Positions 36,193 through 45,171 of a DNA stretch of 64,000 bases are shown here, in pieces (positions within the stretch are counted from its first letter, which is position 1; each line of letters starts with the position of its first letter). The notes beneath the pieces are model-generated. The model was not told the DNA's origin. It saw nothing but the letters and a program-made list of their open reading frames with translations, and did no database searches. Source of the DNA: Aminobacter aminovorans (GTDB lineage Bacteria; Pseudomonadota; Alphaproteobacteria; Rhizobiales; Rhizobiaceae); assembly GCF_900445235.1 (NCBI RefSeq), contig NZ_UFSM01000001.1, forward strand, positions 3,487,501-3,551,500, read 5' to 3'. The translations under genes and the position numbers were made by a program.

Positions 36193-36801
36193 TCAGTTGG
36201 TCTTGGCGGCTTGCGGCGCCGGAACGTCCGACTTCTGCTTGCAGGCTTTCAGCCAGACGTCATAGACGGCATGCTCGACGGCGTTGAGGCCCGGGCTTTC
36301 GGCAAACATCCAGCCGGTAAAGATACGCCTGATCTTGCGATCGAGGGTGATCTCGTCGACCTCGACGAAGGAATCCGTCTTCGGCTCTTCGTTCTCGGGC
36401 CTGGAATAGCAGACGCGCGGCGTCACCTGCAGCGCGCCGAACTGCACCGTCTCATCGACATAGACGTCGAAGGTGATGATGCGGCCAGTGATCTTGTCGA
36501 TGCCAGCAAACTCGGCGACCGCGTTCTTGATGCGCTGGGGCGGTGCCGCGACCTTGGGTGCTGGCTGTGTCTCGCTGGGAGCAGGCTGGGCCTGATCCGG
36601 CGCAGGCTGGCCCTCACCCGGCAAAGGTTGGACGTCGATGGCCGGGAGATCGTCACCTTGTTCGACCTGCTGGTCGAGTGGCAGCCGCTCGATGCTGTCC
36701 TGGGCCATCGCCTGGCCAAGCCCTGCGCACAGCGCCGCGGCAACAAGCAGGGCTTTCGCCTTCGATCGTCCGCTCGACGGAATCCGGCCAGGAAATGTCA
36801 T
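36193..36801 (-). CDS. DUF2155 periplasmic protein
   Basis: The 202-residue product has a signal peptide (AKALLVAAALCAGLGQAMA, cleavage before QDSIERL), a Pro/Gln-rich spacer and the DUF2155 domain (AEFAGIDKITGRIITFDVYV, then ITLDRKIRRIFTGWMFAESP with PGLNAVEHAVYDVWLKAC). It has two cysteines (VCYSR and KACKQ), likely a periplasmic disulfide. In alphaproteobacteria it is usually found beside the NDUFA12-type gene, as here. Function unknown. Confidence 0.85.
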   Translation of the reverse strand: MTFPGRIPSSGRSKAKALLVAAALCAGLGQAMAQDSIERLPLDQQVEQGDDLPAIDVQPLPGEGQPAPDQAQPAPSETQPAPKVAAPPQRIKNAVAEFAGIDKITGRIITFDVYVDETVQFGALQVTPRVCYSRPENEEPKTDSFVEVDEITLDRKIRRIFTGWMFAESPGLNAVEHAVYDVWLKACKQKSDVPAPQAAKTN

Positions 36802-36940
36802 TCAGTCGTTACCGCCGTTGCGCCCGGAGTGTGTCCCACTCGCTGATTCCCACGCGCCAAGGCTAATCGCCTGACGCCAATGGGCAAGGAGTTAGCCGCC
36901 AATTGTGGCGACAAATGTCCGCGCCGTTAAGCCGTCTTTG

Positions 36941-37339
36941 TTATGCGCCGGGCGTCCAGGCGTCGTAGTCGCCGGTGACCTGCGGGCGATGCGTATTGCC
37001 GAGAACCGAACCCTTCGGGCGGTATGCGCCGCCAGTACCGGTCAGGTTTGGCTGATGCGGCTTCTGCCAGTCGCGCGGAATGTAGTTGTCGCTCGGCGGC
37101 GCAACGTCGACGCGATGGTGCATCCAGCCGTGCCAGCCGGGTGGAATCATCGAGGCTTCGGCATAACCGTTGTAGATCACCCAGCGGCGCGTGCGGCCTT
37201 CCGAATCCTTGCCGCCTTCGTAATAGACGTTGCCGAATTCGTCCTGGCCCACCTTGGTGCCTTTGCGCCAAGTGTGGAAACGCGTGCCAAGGGTCTGGCC
37301 GTTCCACCAGGTGAAAAACTGGACAAGGAATTTCTTCAT
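36941..37339 (-). CDS. NDUFA12-type complex I accessory subunit
   Basis: The 132-residue product is the bacterial version of the B17.2/NDUFA12 supernumerary subunit of NADH:ubiquinone oxidoreductase, kept in alphaproteobacteria and mitochondria. It has the family core TFHTWRKGTKVG-like start, GNVYYEGGKDSEGRTRRWVI with YNGYAEASMIPPGWHGWMHH, and the YIPRDWQKPHQPNLTGT tail. The product is basic and leaderless, acting at the matrix-like side of complex I. No nuo genes are in the window. Confidence 0.92.
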   Translation of the reverse strand: MKKFLVQFFTWWNGQTLGTRFHTWRKGTKVGQDEFGNVYYEGGKDSEGRTRRWVIYNGYAEASMIPPGWHGWMHHRVDVAPPSDNYIPRDWQKPHQPNLTGTGGAYRPKGSVLGNTHRPQVTGDYDAWTPGA

Positions 37340-37483
37340 CGGATCCTCGCGGCAGGCGCGTCGAAAGTCTCCTGCTTATGGCGTCACGCTGGCGCGAAGG
37401 CAAGAGTTTAGAAGCCCCATCTTGCCGCCTGCGACGATTGGCAGACGATCCATCAACACCTACTGTTGGCGGCGAGCACCAGA

Positions 37484-37978
37484 ATGGACCCATCCATGCC
37501 CTTCATGCAGATCCTCGAAATGCTGAGCATGCTGGTGACGATCTTCGGCTTGCCTCTGGCGATCTTCATCTTCGTCTTCGAACAGCGCAAGCAACGCGTC
37601 AACGAGGAGGAGGAAATCTATCAGATGCTGTCCGACGGCTACACGAACTTCCTGACGCTGTCGCTCGACCATTCCGACCTTTACCTGCAGTCGCAGACAG
37701 CAGCGCAGGACCTGACGGCTGAACAAAAGGATCGGCTGCTCGCCATGTTCGCCATCCTGATCTCCCTGTTCGAACGCGCCTATCTCGTCGCCTACGAGGC
37801 CGGCATGTCCGAGCGCAAGCGCCGCCGCTGGGCCTCTTGGGAAGACTTCATGCGCGAATGGTGCCGACGCGAGGATTTTCGCAACGCCCTGCCCCAACTG
37901 CTGCCCGGCGAGGATCCGGAGTTTGCCGTCTATATCAGGCGCCTGGCGCAGGAAGAGGCACAGCCGCGCTCGTCCTGA
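37484..37978 (+). CDS. Membrane-anchored hypothetical protein
   Basis: The 164-residue product has one N-terminal transmembrane helix (EMLSMLVTIFGLPLAIFIFV) followed by charged helices (EQRKQRVNEEEEIYQMLSDG), a short hydrophobic helix (LLAMFAILISLFERAYLVAY) and an acidic/basic tail with WASWEDFMREWCRREDFRNA. It looks like a one-pass protein with a helical cytoplasmic domain. No family is recognised. In-frame starts at 37466 and 37496 are also possible. Confidence 0.6.
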   Translation: MDPSMPFMQILEMLSMLVTIFGLPLAIFIFVFEQRKQRVNEEEEIYQMLSDGYTNFLTLSLDHSDLYLQSQTAAQDLTAEQKDRLLAMFAILISLFERAYLVAYEAGMSERKRRRWASWEDFMREWCRREDFRNALPQLLPGEDPEFAVYIRRLAQEEAQPRSS

Positions 37979-38109
37979 TGGACGATGCCATCTCGCAGTT
38001 GCTCACGCCTTCATCTCGCACTTGCAAAATGCTTAGCCGGTCCGTAATGGACTCCGGCCCGTTGGGCTCTCGGATCGGCTGAAGCCGGACCCTCGAGGGA
38101 GGAAAAGAC

Positions 38110-38946
38110 ATGGCTTCTGACGCGCCTGCGGCTGCCGGCCGCATCACGCCCGCCGCTCTGTTGGCCCGCAAGGGCAAGGAGCCCATCGTCTGTTTGACTG
38201 CGTACACCTATCCCATCGCCCGTCTGCTCGACCCGCATGTCGACCTGCTGCTCGTCGGTGACAGCGTTGCGATGGTTCTGCATGGCCATCCAAACACGCT
38301 GGGCGCGACGATGGACATGATGATCGCCCACGGCCAGGCGGTGATGCGCGGCTCCTCCCACGCCTGCGTCGTCGTCGACATGCCGGCAGGCAGCTATGAG
38401 GACACTGTCGACAACGCCGTCACTTCTGCCAGCCGTATCATGCGTGAAACCGGCTGCGATGCGGTCAAGCTCGAAGGCGGCGTGGCCATCGCCGCTCAGA
38501 TCGCGGCGATCGTCGCATCAGGCATCCCTGTCATGGGCCATATCGGGCTGTTGCCGCAATCGGTGGAGAAGGAAGGCGGCTACAAGATCAAGGGCCGCTC
38601 CGAGGCCAATGCCGAGGCGCTTTACGCCGACGCCAGGGCAGTCGAGGCGTCAGGCGCCTTTTCGGTCGTCATCGAGGGGACCGTCGAGCCGGTGGCAGCC
38701 GAGATCACCCGCCGCATCTCCATTCCCACTGTTGGCATCGGCGCCAGCCCGGCTTGCGACGGCCAGGTTCTTGTCATCGACGACGCCATCGGCCTGACCG
38801 TCGACCGCGTTCCGAAATTCGTCAAGGAGTACGCGCATTTGCGCGATGTCGTCGCCGATGCCGCAGCTGCTTACGCCCGCGACGTCCGCAGCCGCGCCTT
38901 CCCTGGCCCCGAGCACCTGTTTTCTCTGACCAAGGACAAGGCATGA
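38110..38946 (+). CDS. panB: Ketopantoate hydroxymethyltransferase
   Basis: First committed step of pantothenate synthesis: adds hydroxymethyl from methylene-THF to alpha-ketoisovalerate. The 278-residue product has the signature region [20 protein letters not shown] and the metal-binding Asp/Glu positions in [11 protein letters not shown] and CDAVKLEGG; catalytic Glu in [17 protein letters not shown] precedes the ATG. It overlaps panC as ATGA, so the two are translationally coupled. Confidence 0.97.
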   Translation: MASDAPAAAGRITPAALLARKGKEPIVCLTAYTYPIARLLDPHVDLLLVGDSVAMVLHGHPNTLGATMDMMIAHGQAVMRGSSHACVVVDMPAGSYEDTVDNAVTSASRIMRETGCDAVKLEGGVAIAAQIAAIVASGIPVMGHIGLLPQSVEKEGGYKIKGRSEANAEALYADARAVEASGAFSVVIEGTVEPVAAEITRRISIPTVGIGASPACDGQVLVIDDAIGLTVDRVPKFVKEYAHLRDVVADAAAAYARDVRSRAFPGPEHLFSLTKDKA

Positions 38947-39797
38947 CCGTCGTCGCCGAAACCATCGCCGCCCTACGCGCCCAGGTACGGGCATGGCGAG
39001 CCGAAGGCCTGAGGGTCGCGCTGGTGCCGACAATGGGCGCGCTGCATGATGGGCATGTCTCGCTGATGCGTGCGGCGCTCGAGCGCGCCGACCGTTGCGT
39101 CGTCTCGATCTTCGTCAATCCACGCCAGTTCGCGCCGACGGAAGACCTCGACAAATATCCACGCCAACTGGCGCTCGATCTCGACAGGCTGGAGAAGGCT
39201 GGCGTCCACCTGGCCTTCACGCCCGGCGTCGAGGAGGTCTACCCGCAGGGCTTTGCCACCTCTATCTCGGTCGGCGGCCCGTCGGCCGGGCTCGAAACCG
39301 ATTTCCGCCCGGCCTTTTTCGATGGCGTCGCCACCGTCGTCGGCAAGCTGTTCATCCAGTCGGAGCCCGACCTCGCCGTGTTCGGCGAGAAGGATTACCA
39401 GCAGATCTGCGTCGTGAAGAAGCTCGTGCAGGACCTGAACCTGCCCGTCGAGGTGGTCGCCTCGCCGACGATCCGCGACGGCGAAGGCCTCGCCATGTCG
39501 TCGCGCAACGCCTATCTCAGCACAGCCGAGCTTAATATCGCGCGCCAGCTCAACAAAGTGCTGCGCAAGGCCGCATCTGCGCTCGAAGGGGGCGCCGACG
39601 AGGCCGCAACGATGGCCACAGCGCGTCAGCAGATCCTTGATGCCGGCTTCGATGTCGTCGACTATGTCGAGGCACGGGAAAGCCTGACGCTGGCGCCATG
39701 GCAGAAGGACCGCGACGGCCGCGTCCTGGTCGCCGCCCGCCTCGGCAAGACGCGGCTCATCGACAATGTCGAGGTGGCGGCCAGCCTGGCCCTTTAG
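38943..39797 (+). CDS. panC: Pantothenate synthetase
   Basis: Joins pantoate and beta-alanine with ATP. The 284-residue product has the HIGH-type [15 protein letters not shown] motif, [19 protein letters not shown], the ATP-binding GEKDYQQ and KMSKS-like MSSRNAYLS. The stop overlaps the stop of the convergent acetyltransferase gene by four bases. Forms a panBC operon with the upstream gene. Confidence 0.97.
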   Translation: MTVVAETIAALRAQVRAWRAEGLRVALVPTMGALHDGHVSLMRAALERADRCVVSIFVNPRQFAPTEDLDKYPRQLALDLDRLEKAGVHLAFTPGVEEVYPQGFATSISVGGPSAGLETDFRPAFFDGVATVVGKLFIQSEPDLAVFGEKDYQQICVVKKLVQDLNLPVEVVASPTIRDGEGLAMSSRNAYLSTAELNIARQLNKVLRKAASALEGGADEAATMATARQQILDAGFDVVDYVEARESLTLAPWQKDRDGRVLVAARLGKTRLIDNVEVAASLAL

Positions 39798-40285
39798 CCC
39801 AGCCTCTTCTCGAAGATCAGCGCTGGAATGCCGGACTGCTCCGCACCGCAATTGGCGGTTTCGCCGATACGCGAGAAGCCGCTGGCGGCATAGAAGGCCT
39901 GCGCCTGCGTGTTGGCTTCTTCAACCTCTATACGCATTGTCCGTGCTTCGGGAAAACTCTGCTCGACCTCGTCAAGCAGCAACCGGCCAATGCCCGCGCG
40001 CTGGTTCCCGGGGCGTACGTAGAGCTGGTGCAGCACCAGCACCTTGCCATCGCTGGTCGCGGCGGCAAAAGCCATGCCGGCAATCCCCCTGCCGTCGTCG
40101 GCGACGAGGAACTCGGAATTCGGCCGTGTCAGCCGCGCCTTGAGCGACGCCAGCGAGTGCCATTCGGCGGTAATTTCATCGACCCGCTCGACACCGTAGA
40201 TCGCATCGTAGGTCGCGTGCCACGTCTCGGCGAGCAGCGCCTTGATCGTTTCAAGGTCGCGCTCGCTCGCCGTACGGACAAACAT
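39794..40285 (-). CDS. GNAT family N-acetyltransferase
   Basis: The 163-residue protein has the GNAT core: substrate strand FLVADDGRGIAGMAF, motif A VLHQLYVRPGNQRAGIGRLL (Q/RxxGxG as QRAGIG), and the C-terminal ANTQAQAFYAASGFSRIGET. N-terminal RTASERDLETIKALL is typical of ribosomal-protein or small-molecule acetyltransferases. Substrate unknown. It lies four bases downstream of gatB on the same strand, suggesting co-transcription. Confidence 0.85.
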   Translation of the reverse strand: MFVRTASERDLETIKALLAETWHATYDAIYGVERVDEITAEWHSLASLKARLTRPNSEFLVADDGRGIAGMAFAAATSDGKVLVLHQLYVRPGNQRAGIGRLLLDEVEQSFPEARTMRIEVEEANTQAQAFYAASGFSRIGETANCGAEQSGIPALIFEKRLG

Positions 40286-40289
40286 CGCT

Positions 40290-41792
40290 CTATTCCTCGA
40301 TGCCGAGCTTGGCCTTGACCAGGTCGTTGACGGCCTGCGGGTTGGCCTTGCCGCCAGTCGCCTTCATCACCTGGCCGACAAACCAGCCCGCCATTGTCGG
40401 CTTCGCGCGGGCCTGGTCGGCCTTTTCGGGGTTGGCGGCGATGACGTCGTCAACTGCCTTTTCGATGGCGCCGGTGTCGGTCACCTGCTTCATGCCACGG
40501 CTTTCGACCAGTTCCTTGGGGTCGCCGCCCTCGTTCCAGACGATCTCGAACAGGTCCTTGGCGATCTTGCCGGAGATCGTGCCTTCCTTGATCAGGTCGA
40601 TGATGGCGCCGAGTTGATCCGGCGAAACAGGTGCGTTTTCGATATCCTTGCCGGCCTTGTTGAGCGCGCCGAGCAAATCGTTGATGACCCAGTTGGCGGC
40701 CGCCTTGCCGTCGCGGCCGCTCGCCACCTTCTCGAAATAGTCGGCGATCGACTTTTCCGAAACCAGGATCGAGGCATCATAGACCGACAGGCCGAGCGAG
40801 GTGACCAGGCGGTCCTTCTTGTCGTCGGGCAGTTCGACGAGGTCCTTGGCGAGCGCGTCGACATAGGCCTGATCGAATTCGAGCGGCAGAAGGTCCGGAT
40901 CGGGGAAGTAGCGGTAGTCGTGCGCCTCTTCCTTCGAGCGCATCGAACGCGTCTCGCCCTTGTTCGGGTCGAACAGGCGGGTTTCCTGGTCGATCTTGCC
41001 GCCGTCCTCGAGAATGGCGATCTGGCGACGTGCCTCATATTCGATGGCCTGGCCGACGAAGCGGATCGAGTTGACGTTCTTGATCTCGCAGCGCGTGCCG
41101 AACTCGCCACCCGGACGACGCACCGAGACGTTGACGTCGGCGCGCATCGATCCCTCGTCCATGTTGCCGTCGCAGGTGCCGAGATAACGCACGATGGTGC
41201 GCAGCTTGGTGACATAGGCCTTGGCCTCGTCCGACGAGCGCATGTCGGGCTTGGAGACGATCTCCATCAGTGCCACGCCCGAACGGTTGAGGTCGACATA
41301 GGACATGGTCGGGTGCTGGTCGTGGATCGACTTGCCGGCATCCTGCTCGAGATGCAGACGTTCGATGCCGATCTCGATGTCCTCGAACTCGCCCTTCCTG
41401 TCAGGGCCGACGGAGATGGTGATCTTGCCTTCGCCGACGATGGGCTGCTTGAACTGCGATATCTGATAGCCCTGCGGCAGATCGGGATAGAAGTAGTTCT
41501 TGCGATCGAAGACCGACTTCAGATTGATCTGCGCCTTGAGGCCGAGGCCGGTGCGGATCGCCTGCTTGACGCATTCCTCGTTGATGACGGGCAGCATGCC
41601 GGGCATTGCCGCGTCGACCAGGCTGACATTAGCGTTCGGCTCGGCGCCGAACGCCGTCGAGGCGCCGGAGAACAGCTTGGCTTCCGAAGTGACCTGGGCA
41701 TGCACTTCCAGCCCGATGATGACCTCCCAGTCACCGGTGGCACCGGAAATGAAGCGCTTGGCGTCGGGCGTGCGGGTATCGATGATGGACAT
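40290..41792 (-). CDS. gatB: Asp/Glu-tRNA amidotransferase subunit B
   Basis: Kinase/binding subunit of GatCAB, which amidates misacylated Glu-tRNA-Gln and Asp-tRNA-Asn. The 500-residue product has the signature [20 protein letters not shown], the conserved [20 protein letters not shown] and [16 protein letters not shown] [15 protein letters not shown], and the C-terminal YqeY-like tail ([17 protein letters not shown]). The start at [10 protein letters not shown] is favoured by family; an ATG five codons upstream also fits. gatA and gatC are not in the window. Confidence 0.96.
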   Translation of the reverse strand: MSIIDTRTPDAKRFISGATGDWEVIIGLEVHAQVTSEAKLFSGASTAFGAEPNANVSLVDAAMPGMLPVINEECVKQAIRTGLGLKAQINLKSVFDRKNYFYPDLPQGYQISQFKQPIVGEGKITISVGPDRKGEFEDIEIGIERLHLEQDAGKSIHDQHPTMSYVDLNRSGVALMEIVSKPDMRSSDEAKAYVTKLRTIVRYLGTCDGNMDEGSMRADVNVSVRRPGGEFGTRCEIKNVNSIRFVGQAIEYEARRQIAILEDGGKIDQETRLFDPNKGETRSMRSKEEAHDYRYFPDPDLLPLEFDQAYVDALAKDLVELPDDKKDRLVTSLGLSVYDASILVSEKSIADYFEKVASGRDGKAAANWVINDLLGALNKAGKDIENAPVSPDQLGAIIDLIKEGTISGKIAKDLFEIVWNEGGDPKELVESRGMKQVTDTGAIEKAVDDVIAANPEKADQARAKPTMAGWFVGQVMKATGGKANPQAVNDLVKAKLGIEE

Positions 41793-41808
41793 GGCGGCCT
41801 GCGTCATT

Positions 41809-41838
41809 GGATCGAGAAGATGCGGATCGAGAAGGTGC
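41809..41838. repeat. 15-bp direct repeat at the gatB 5' end
   Basis: GGATCGAGAAGATGC is followed immediately by GGATCGAGAAGGTGC (one mismatch), just upstream of the chosen gatB start. It is a fresh tandem duplication that adds five codons if translation begins further upstream. Confidence 0.85.
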
Positions 41839-41932
41839 GAACGCATAGTTTAGTGTGCGCCTTCGCTAGTGCAAACAGCCATTGGAGGCAAGCGTTGCCT
41901 GCGCGGCAGACGCCTCGGTTGGCGTTCTCGCC

Positions 41933-42078
41933 TCACAGCAGGACATCCATCTCGATAGCGATTTCGGCGATCTCGACGACCATTTCACATTCGACGGGCG
42001 TTTCGCCGAGCATGCGGGCGATCTCGAATCTTCCTCGATGATCAGGATGCGCGCGCCTAGCTTTGGCTGGGTCGTCAT
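41933..42078 (-). pseudogene. Frameshifted 48-codon relic
   Basis: The first frame starts MTTQPKLGARILIIEED, and a neighbouring frame continues FEIARMLGETPVECEMVVEI to EIAIEMDVLL and a TGA. The total is 146 bases, one short of a whole frame, so a single-base deletion explains it. The RILIIEED start resembles a response-regulator first strand, but the rest does not match one. The parent is not recognised, and a sequencing error could also explain the break. Confidence 0.35.
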
Positions 42079-42299
42079 GTCGTTGTCCTGGATAGCAAGA
42101 CCGCAACTGAACCCTATATCGGACATCGCCATCCGCTTTCGCGAACATGCGCACTCCGAAGCCGAATGATGTGGGCGGCCCCCTGCCCGCCAGGCAATGA
42201 GCCCGGCGACACCACTCATCCCAGTTCGGACCGCGACCTGTGTGAAGTAATGTTAAGTCTTGTTGCGGAGCTTTGGCGCTGCTGCGGCGCGACCACCAA

Positions 42300-42487
42300 T
42301 CAACGCCCTGCGTCCGTGCCTCAGGACTGGCATTTCCAGGTAATGCCCGCTATATCAGCAGCATCCCGATGGAGTGTGGATGTTTAATCTGGCTGAGTCC
42401 CGCTAAGGCCCCGACCTTCCTGAGAAGGCGGGGCATGAAAACCTGAAACCCCGTGCCGCGAGAAATCGTGGCGGCGGCTTTTTGTTT
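42300..42487 (+). ncRNA. Candidate small RNA or leader upstream of the YjhX gene
   Basis: Two hairpins follow each other on the plus strand. The first is 42408-42434: GCCCCG and CCTTC pair with GAAGG and CGGGGC around a CTGA loop. The second, about 42455-42475, is GCCGC/GCGGC followed by TTTTTGTTTT, a terminator shape. No plus-strand gene ends upstream for 2.4 kb, so the terminator closes a transcript without a protein. The 5' end is unknown; 42300 is an estimate. It may instead be an attenuator leader of the YjhX gene 55 bases downstream. Confidence 0.5.
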
Positions 42488-42542
42488 TGGCTGCATCAGC
42501 GACTTTGCTGTCGCAGCCTGGTTTTCCAGGACTCATCCAAAA

Positions 42543-42800
42543 ATGGACATATCGCGCATAGAGCAGCGCATTCTGCATCTGCTCGCCCAGGGCGGGCGCA
42601 TCGAAATCGAAAAAGACGACAACAACAGGATCGAGGACGTGATCTGCCTCACCCGCGAGGGCTGGCGCTATCCCGGCTTCGATCTCGAGCTGTTCCGGAA
42701 GCTGAAGCGAAAGAAGGCAGTCGCCTCGTCGCAAGGCGGGCCTTACCGCATCACCAGGGTAGGCCTGAAGCTGGTTCGCCCGGAACTCGACAACAGATAG
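42543..42800 (+). CDS. yjhX: YjhX family protein (UPF0386)
   Basis: The 85-residue product matches YjhX throughout: MDISRIEQRILHLLAQGGRI, the EDVICLTREGWRYPGFD middle and the FRKLKRKKAVASSQGGPYRI part, ending in the typical RPELDNR. E. coli YjhX is reported as a toxin acting on topoisomerase I, paired with a GNAT-type antitoxin YjhQ. No adjacent GNAT gene is present here; the nearest lies 2.3 kb away on the other strand. In Rhizobiales stand-alone copies are common, so a toxin role is not established. Confidence 0.9.
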   Translation: MDISRIEQRILHLLAQGGRIEIEKDDNNRIEDVICLTREGWRYPGFDLELFRKLKRKKAVASSQGGPYRITRVGLKLVRPELDNR

Positions 42801-42883
42801 CCGAACCGCGCTCGGGCGTCGTGCTTGCCAATGGCAGCACGGCGCCCGATGCGTTCAGGTCAGGGTTCTGCCTACCTGCAGGC

Positions 42884-43315
42884 TCAGGCGGTGGCGATGT
42901 ATGCCTTGATTTCCTCGGCTTCGCGCTCGACATCTTCAATGCGGCGCTTGACGACGTCGCCGATAGAGACGATGCCATGGAGGTAGCCGTCGCGCTCGAC
43001 CGGCAGATGGCGGAATCGGCCGACGGTCATGATCTCCATGACCTGGTTCACTGTGTGGTTCTCGTTGCAGATCTTGACCTTGGGAGTCATCACGTCGCGC
43101 ACCGCCTTTTCTAGGGCGGCGCCACCTTCCTTGCCGATGATACGCACGACGTCGCGTTCGGAAAGGATGCCGACGATCTTGCGGTCGCCATTGGTCACGA
43201 CAAGGGCACCGATACGGTGTTCGGCAAGAATGCGAACCGCTTCCGACAGCTGTACATTGGGCCCAATGGTAAAAACGTCATGGCCCTTCTTCTCGAGAAT
43301 TGCCTTCACAGTCAT
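42884..43315 (-). CDS. Tandem CBS-domain protein
   Basis: The 143-residue protein is a single Bateman module of two CBS motifs: the first around VQLSEAVRILAEHRIGALVV with DRKIVGILSERDVVR, the second around NHTVNQVMEIMTVGRFRHLP with GIVSIGDVVKRRI. Such stand-alone modules bind adenosyl ligands and act as energy or redox sensors on partner proteins. AGGAGG precedes the ATG. The partner is unknown; it lies 100 bases from the rhomboid gene on the same strand. Confidence 0.92.
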   Translation of the reverse strand: MTVKAILEKKGHDVFTIGPNVQLSEAVRILAEHRIGALVVTNGDRKIVGILSERDVVRIIGKEGGAALEKAVRDVMTPKVKICNENHTVNQVMEIMTVGRFRHLPVERDGYLHGIVSIGDVVKRRIEDVEREAEEIKAYIATA

Positions 43316-43417
43316 TGTGGCCTCCTGCTGCTGTCGATAAGTCAAGTCACTCCATGCTGGCCCACCGGGCCGACTGCATCGTGCGCCGCATCGGGCTGCA
43401 TTTCAAGTAAAAGGCGA

Positions 43418-44152
43418 TCAGGCGAACTCGCGCCTGCGGTCGAAAAACCTGATGCCGAGAAAGCCCGCCAGAAAGCCGCCGATATGGGCTTCCCAGGCGA
43501 TCTGACTGTCGACGCCGGGGGTAAATCCGACGAGTCCGGTAACCAGGTTGATGACCATCCACACACCAAGGAACGTCATTGCTGTCTTTGAGCGGAAGAC
43601 ATCGCGGATCGGCAGCGGTGCACCTGAGAAGGCCGACTTCCCCTGCGAGCGGTCGACCTGGAAGCTGAACCGCGCGGCAGCCCCCATCATGCCCGAAATC
43701 GCACCCGATGCCCCGACAAGCGGTGCAGCATCGGTCGAATGCAGCACATAGTGCAACGCCACCGCGGCAAGCGTCGTGACCGCGAAGAACGCGGAGAAGC
43801 GCATGTTGCCGAGACGATTGGCAAGCGGCGAGCCGAAGGCCGCCAACCACACCATGTTGATGATCAGATGGGCGAAGCCGCCATGCAGGAAGGCGTAGGT
43901 CAGCGGGCTGGTGAACGCCCAGATTTCGAGATCGTATTGCCCGGAGTAGCGGATTGGAATGAAAGCCGCCCGTATCAACAAGGCTACATTCTGGTCGGTG
44001 GTGAGGATGTAGATGCGGATAAGATGGATCGCAACGCAAGCAGCGATAATCGCTATGACGATGCCGGGAAGGTTGAACACCGGTTCGCGGTGCTGCGGCT
44101 CGGTCTCAATGATTTCGTCGGCGTTGTCGTGGTGGCTTGCTGGGTCGCTCAT
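43418..44152 (-). CDS. Rhomboid family intramembrane serine protease
   Basis: The 244-residue polytopic protein has the rhomboid landmarks: the hydrophobic N-terminal helix (FNLPGIVIAIIAACVAIHLI), the YAFLHGGFAHLIINMVWLAA segment with HGGFxHLxxNM, the catalytic Ser in VGASGAISGMMGA (GxSG) and the catalytic His in AWEAHIGGFLAGFLGI. It cleaves transmembrane substrates in the inner membrane. The substrate is not indicated by context; CBS protein gene follows. Confidence 0.93.
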   Translation of the reverse strand: MSDPASHHDNADEIIETEPQHREPVFNLPGIVIAIIAACVAIHLIRIYILTTDQNVALLIRAAFIPIRYSGQYDLEIWAFTSPLTYAFLHGGFAHLIINMVWLAAFGSPLANRLGNMRFSAFFAVTTLAAVALHYVLHSTDAAPLVGASGAISGMMGAAARFSFQVDRSQGKSAFSGAPLPIRDVFRSKTAMTFLGVWMVINLVTGLVGFTPGVDSQIAWEAHIGGFLAGFLGIRFFDRRREFA

Positions 44153-44232
44153 GCACTTCCGATCCGGTTCCGGTCCGGCATGCGCCAGCCTCGTTCCATC
44201 TAGAACAGCCCGGCCGAAAGCGCAAAAAAGAA

Positions 44233-44400
44233 AGCCGTCCAGGGTTACCCCTGAACGGCTGGTCGAGCCCCCCTGCCCGTCCCCAAATTGACTCTTGACT
44301 GAAGTGCTGCCGACCGCGCCTGCGCGGCCACTTCATGGAGTGAATTGAACGTGCCACGTATGCCCGGGCACAGCAATGTAAACCATTTGTTAACCTTAAC
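44233..44400 (-). ncRNA. Candidate small RNA marked by an orphan terminator
   Basis: A stem AGCCGTtCAGGG paired with CCCTGgACGGCT-type arms (44233-44260), followed on the minus strand by TTTCTTTTTT, is a strong terminator. No minus-strand gene lies upstream of it for over 1.5 kb, so it must end a short transcript starting in the region to its right. Upstream, near 44380-44425, GTTAAC-containing sequence and TTTACAT-like boxes could form the promoter. The 5' end is estimated. A small protein in this region cannot be excluded. Confidence 0.5.
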
Positions 44401-44532
44401 GACCCCGACCCGTTAACAACTGTTACCAAGACTGGCACGCGTCCTGCTCCGCGCCTCATGTAGTCCTCAAGAATGAAGCGATTCTGTCCAGAGATGGCAC
44501 ATCAGGCACAGAAGCGCTCGGAGCGGAGCAAT
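44401..44532. promoter_or_regulatory. GTTAAC-rich divergent promoter region
   Basis: Around 44385-44425 several GTTAAC/TTAACC units occur within 45 bases, between the candidate minus-strand RNA and the plus-strand PAS gene. The repeats suggest binding of a regulator or simply AT-rich promoter boxes; no known operator is matched. Confidence 0.35.
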
Positions 44533-45171
44533 ATGAAACAGAAAGGATCGCTGGCACTGTTCCAATATTGGAACCGCCTTCGCGACGGCCGACCCGCACC
44601 CAAACGTACGGAGGTCGAGCCGGCCGAGATCAAGGCCCTGCTTGCAGACACTTTCATCCTCGAACGCGACACCCGCGGCGAAGCGGTCTTCCGCCTCGCC
44701 GGCACCCGGCTGTGCGCCACTTTTGGCCGCGAGCTCAAGGGTTTTTCCTTCCCCTCGCTCTGGCGTCAGAAGGACCAAAGGCTGATGGCGCGCCTGGCGT
44801 ATGGTGTGTTCCAGCAGAAATCAGTTGTCGTGATCAATTTCGAAGGCTTCACCTCGAGCCTGCGTACGACAAGCTTCGAAATGCTGCTGTTGCCGCTGGA
44901 CGGCGGTGTCGAGAACCCGCGCAGCCTGGGCGTTCTGTCGAGCGTCGACCGGCCGTTCTGGCTCGGCTCCGACCCGCTCACCGATGCCTCGATCGAAAGC
45001 GTGCGCGTCGTCGATCCGGACCTGGAGCCGATGTTCCTCAGGAACCGTCCGGCCGTCACGGTGCCCTCGCTCGCACCCAGCGATACAGCCCTTTCCGGCG
45101 AACCGAACCCGCTCGATGGCGCGCGTCGCATACGCCATCTGTTCGTTCTCGAAGGCGGACGCGAAGAATAG
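44533..45171 (+). CDS. PAS_5-type PAS domain protein
   Basis: The 212-residue product matches the PAS_5 family of stand-alone alphaproteobacterial PAS proteins: LALFQYWNRLRDGRPAPKRT, the DTFILERDTRGEAVFRLAG strand-helix unit with TRLCATFGRELKG, and the central EMLLLPLDGG. It is soluble and has no output domain, so it probably modulates another protein. The start MKQKGSL is chosen for the GGAG 6-10 bases upstream; further in-frame ATGs lie at 44473 and 44494. It is followed 117 bases later by the PilZ gene. Confidence 0.82.
   Translation: MKQKGSLALFQYWNRLRDGRPAPKRTEVEPAEIKALLADTFILERDTRGEAVFRLAGTRLCATFGRELKGFSFPSLWRQKDQRLMARLAYGVFQQKSVVVINFEGFTSSLRTTSFEMLLLPLDGGVENPRSLGVLSSVDRPFWLGSDPLTDASIESVRVVDPDLEPMFLRNRPAVTVPSLAPSDTALSGEPNPLDGARRIRHLFVLEGGREE

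Larger units (their letters stand above)
41847..42542. other. Gene-poor region between gatB and the YjhX gene
   Basis: About 700 bases with no intact gene. It contains a frameshifted 48-codon relic (41933-42078) and, at its right end, two strong hairpins with a T run (candidate small RNA). The stretch between about 42080 and 42300 shows nothing else I can support. Confidence 0.5.

Noticed and set aside
35791..36846. Plus-strand open frame of 351 codons opposite the NTF2-like and DUF2155 genes
   Set aside because: It covers two recognised genes on the other strand and is a shadow frame.
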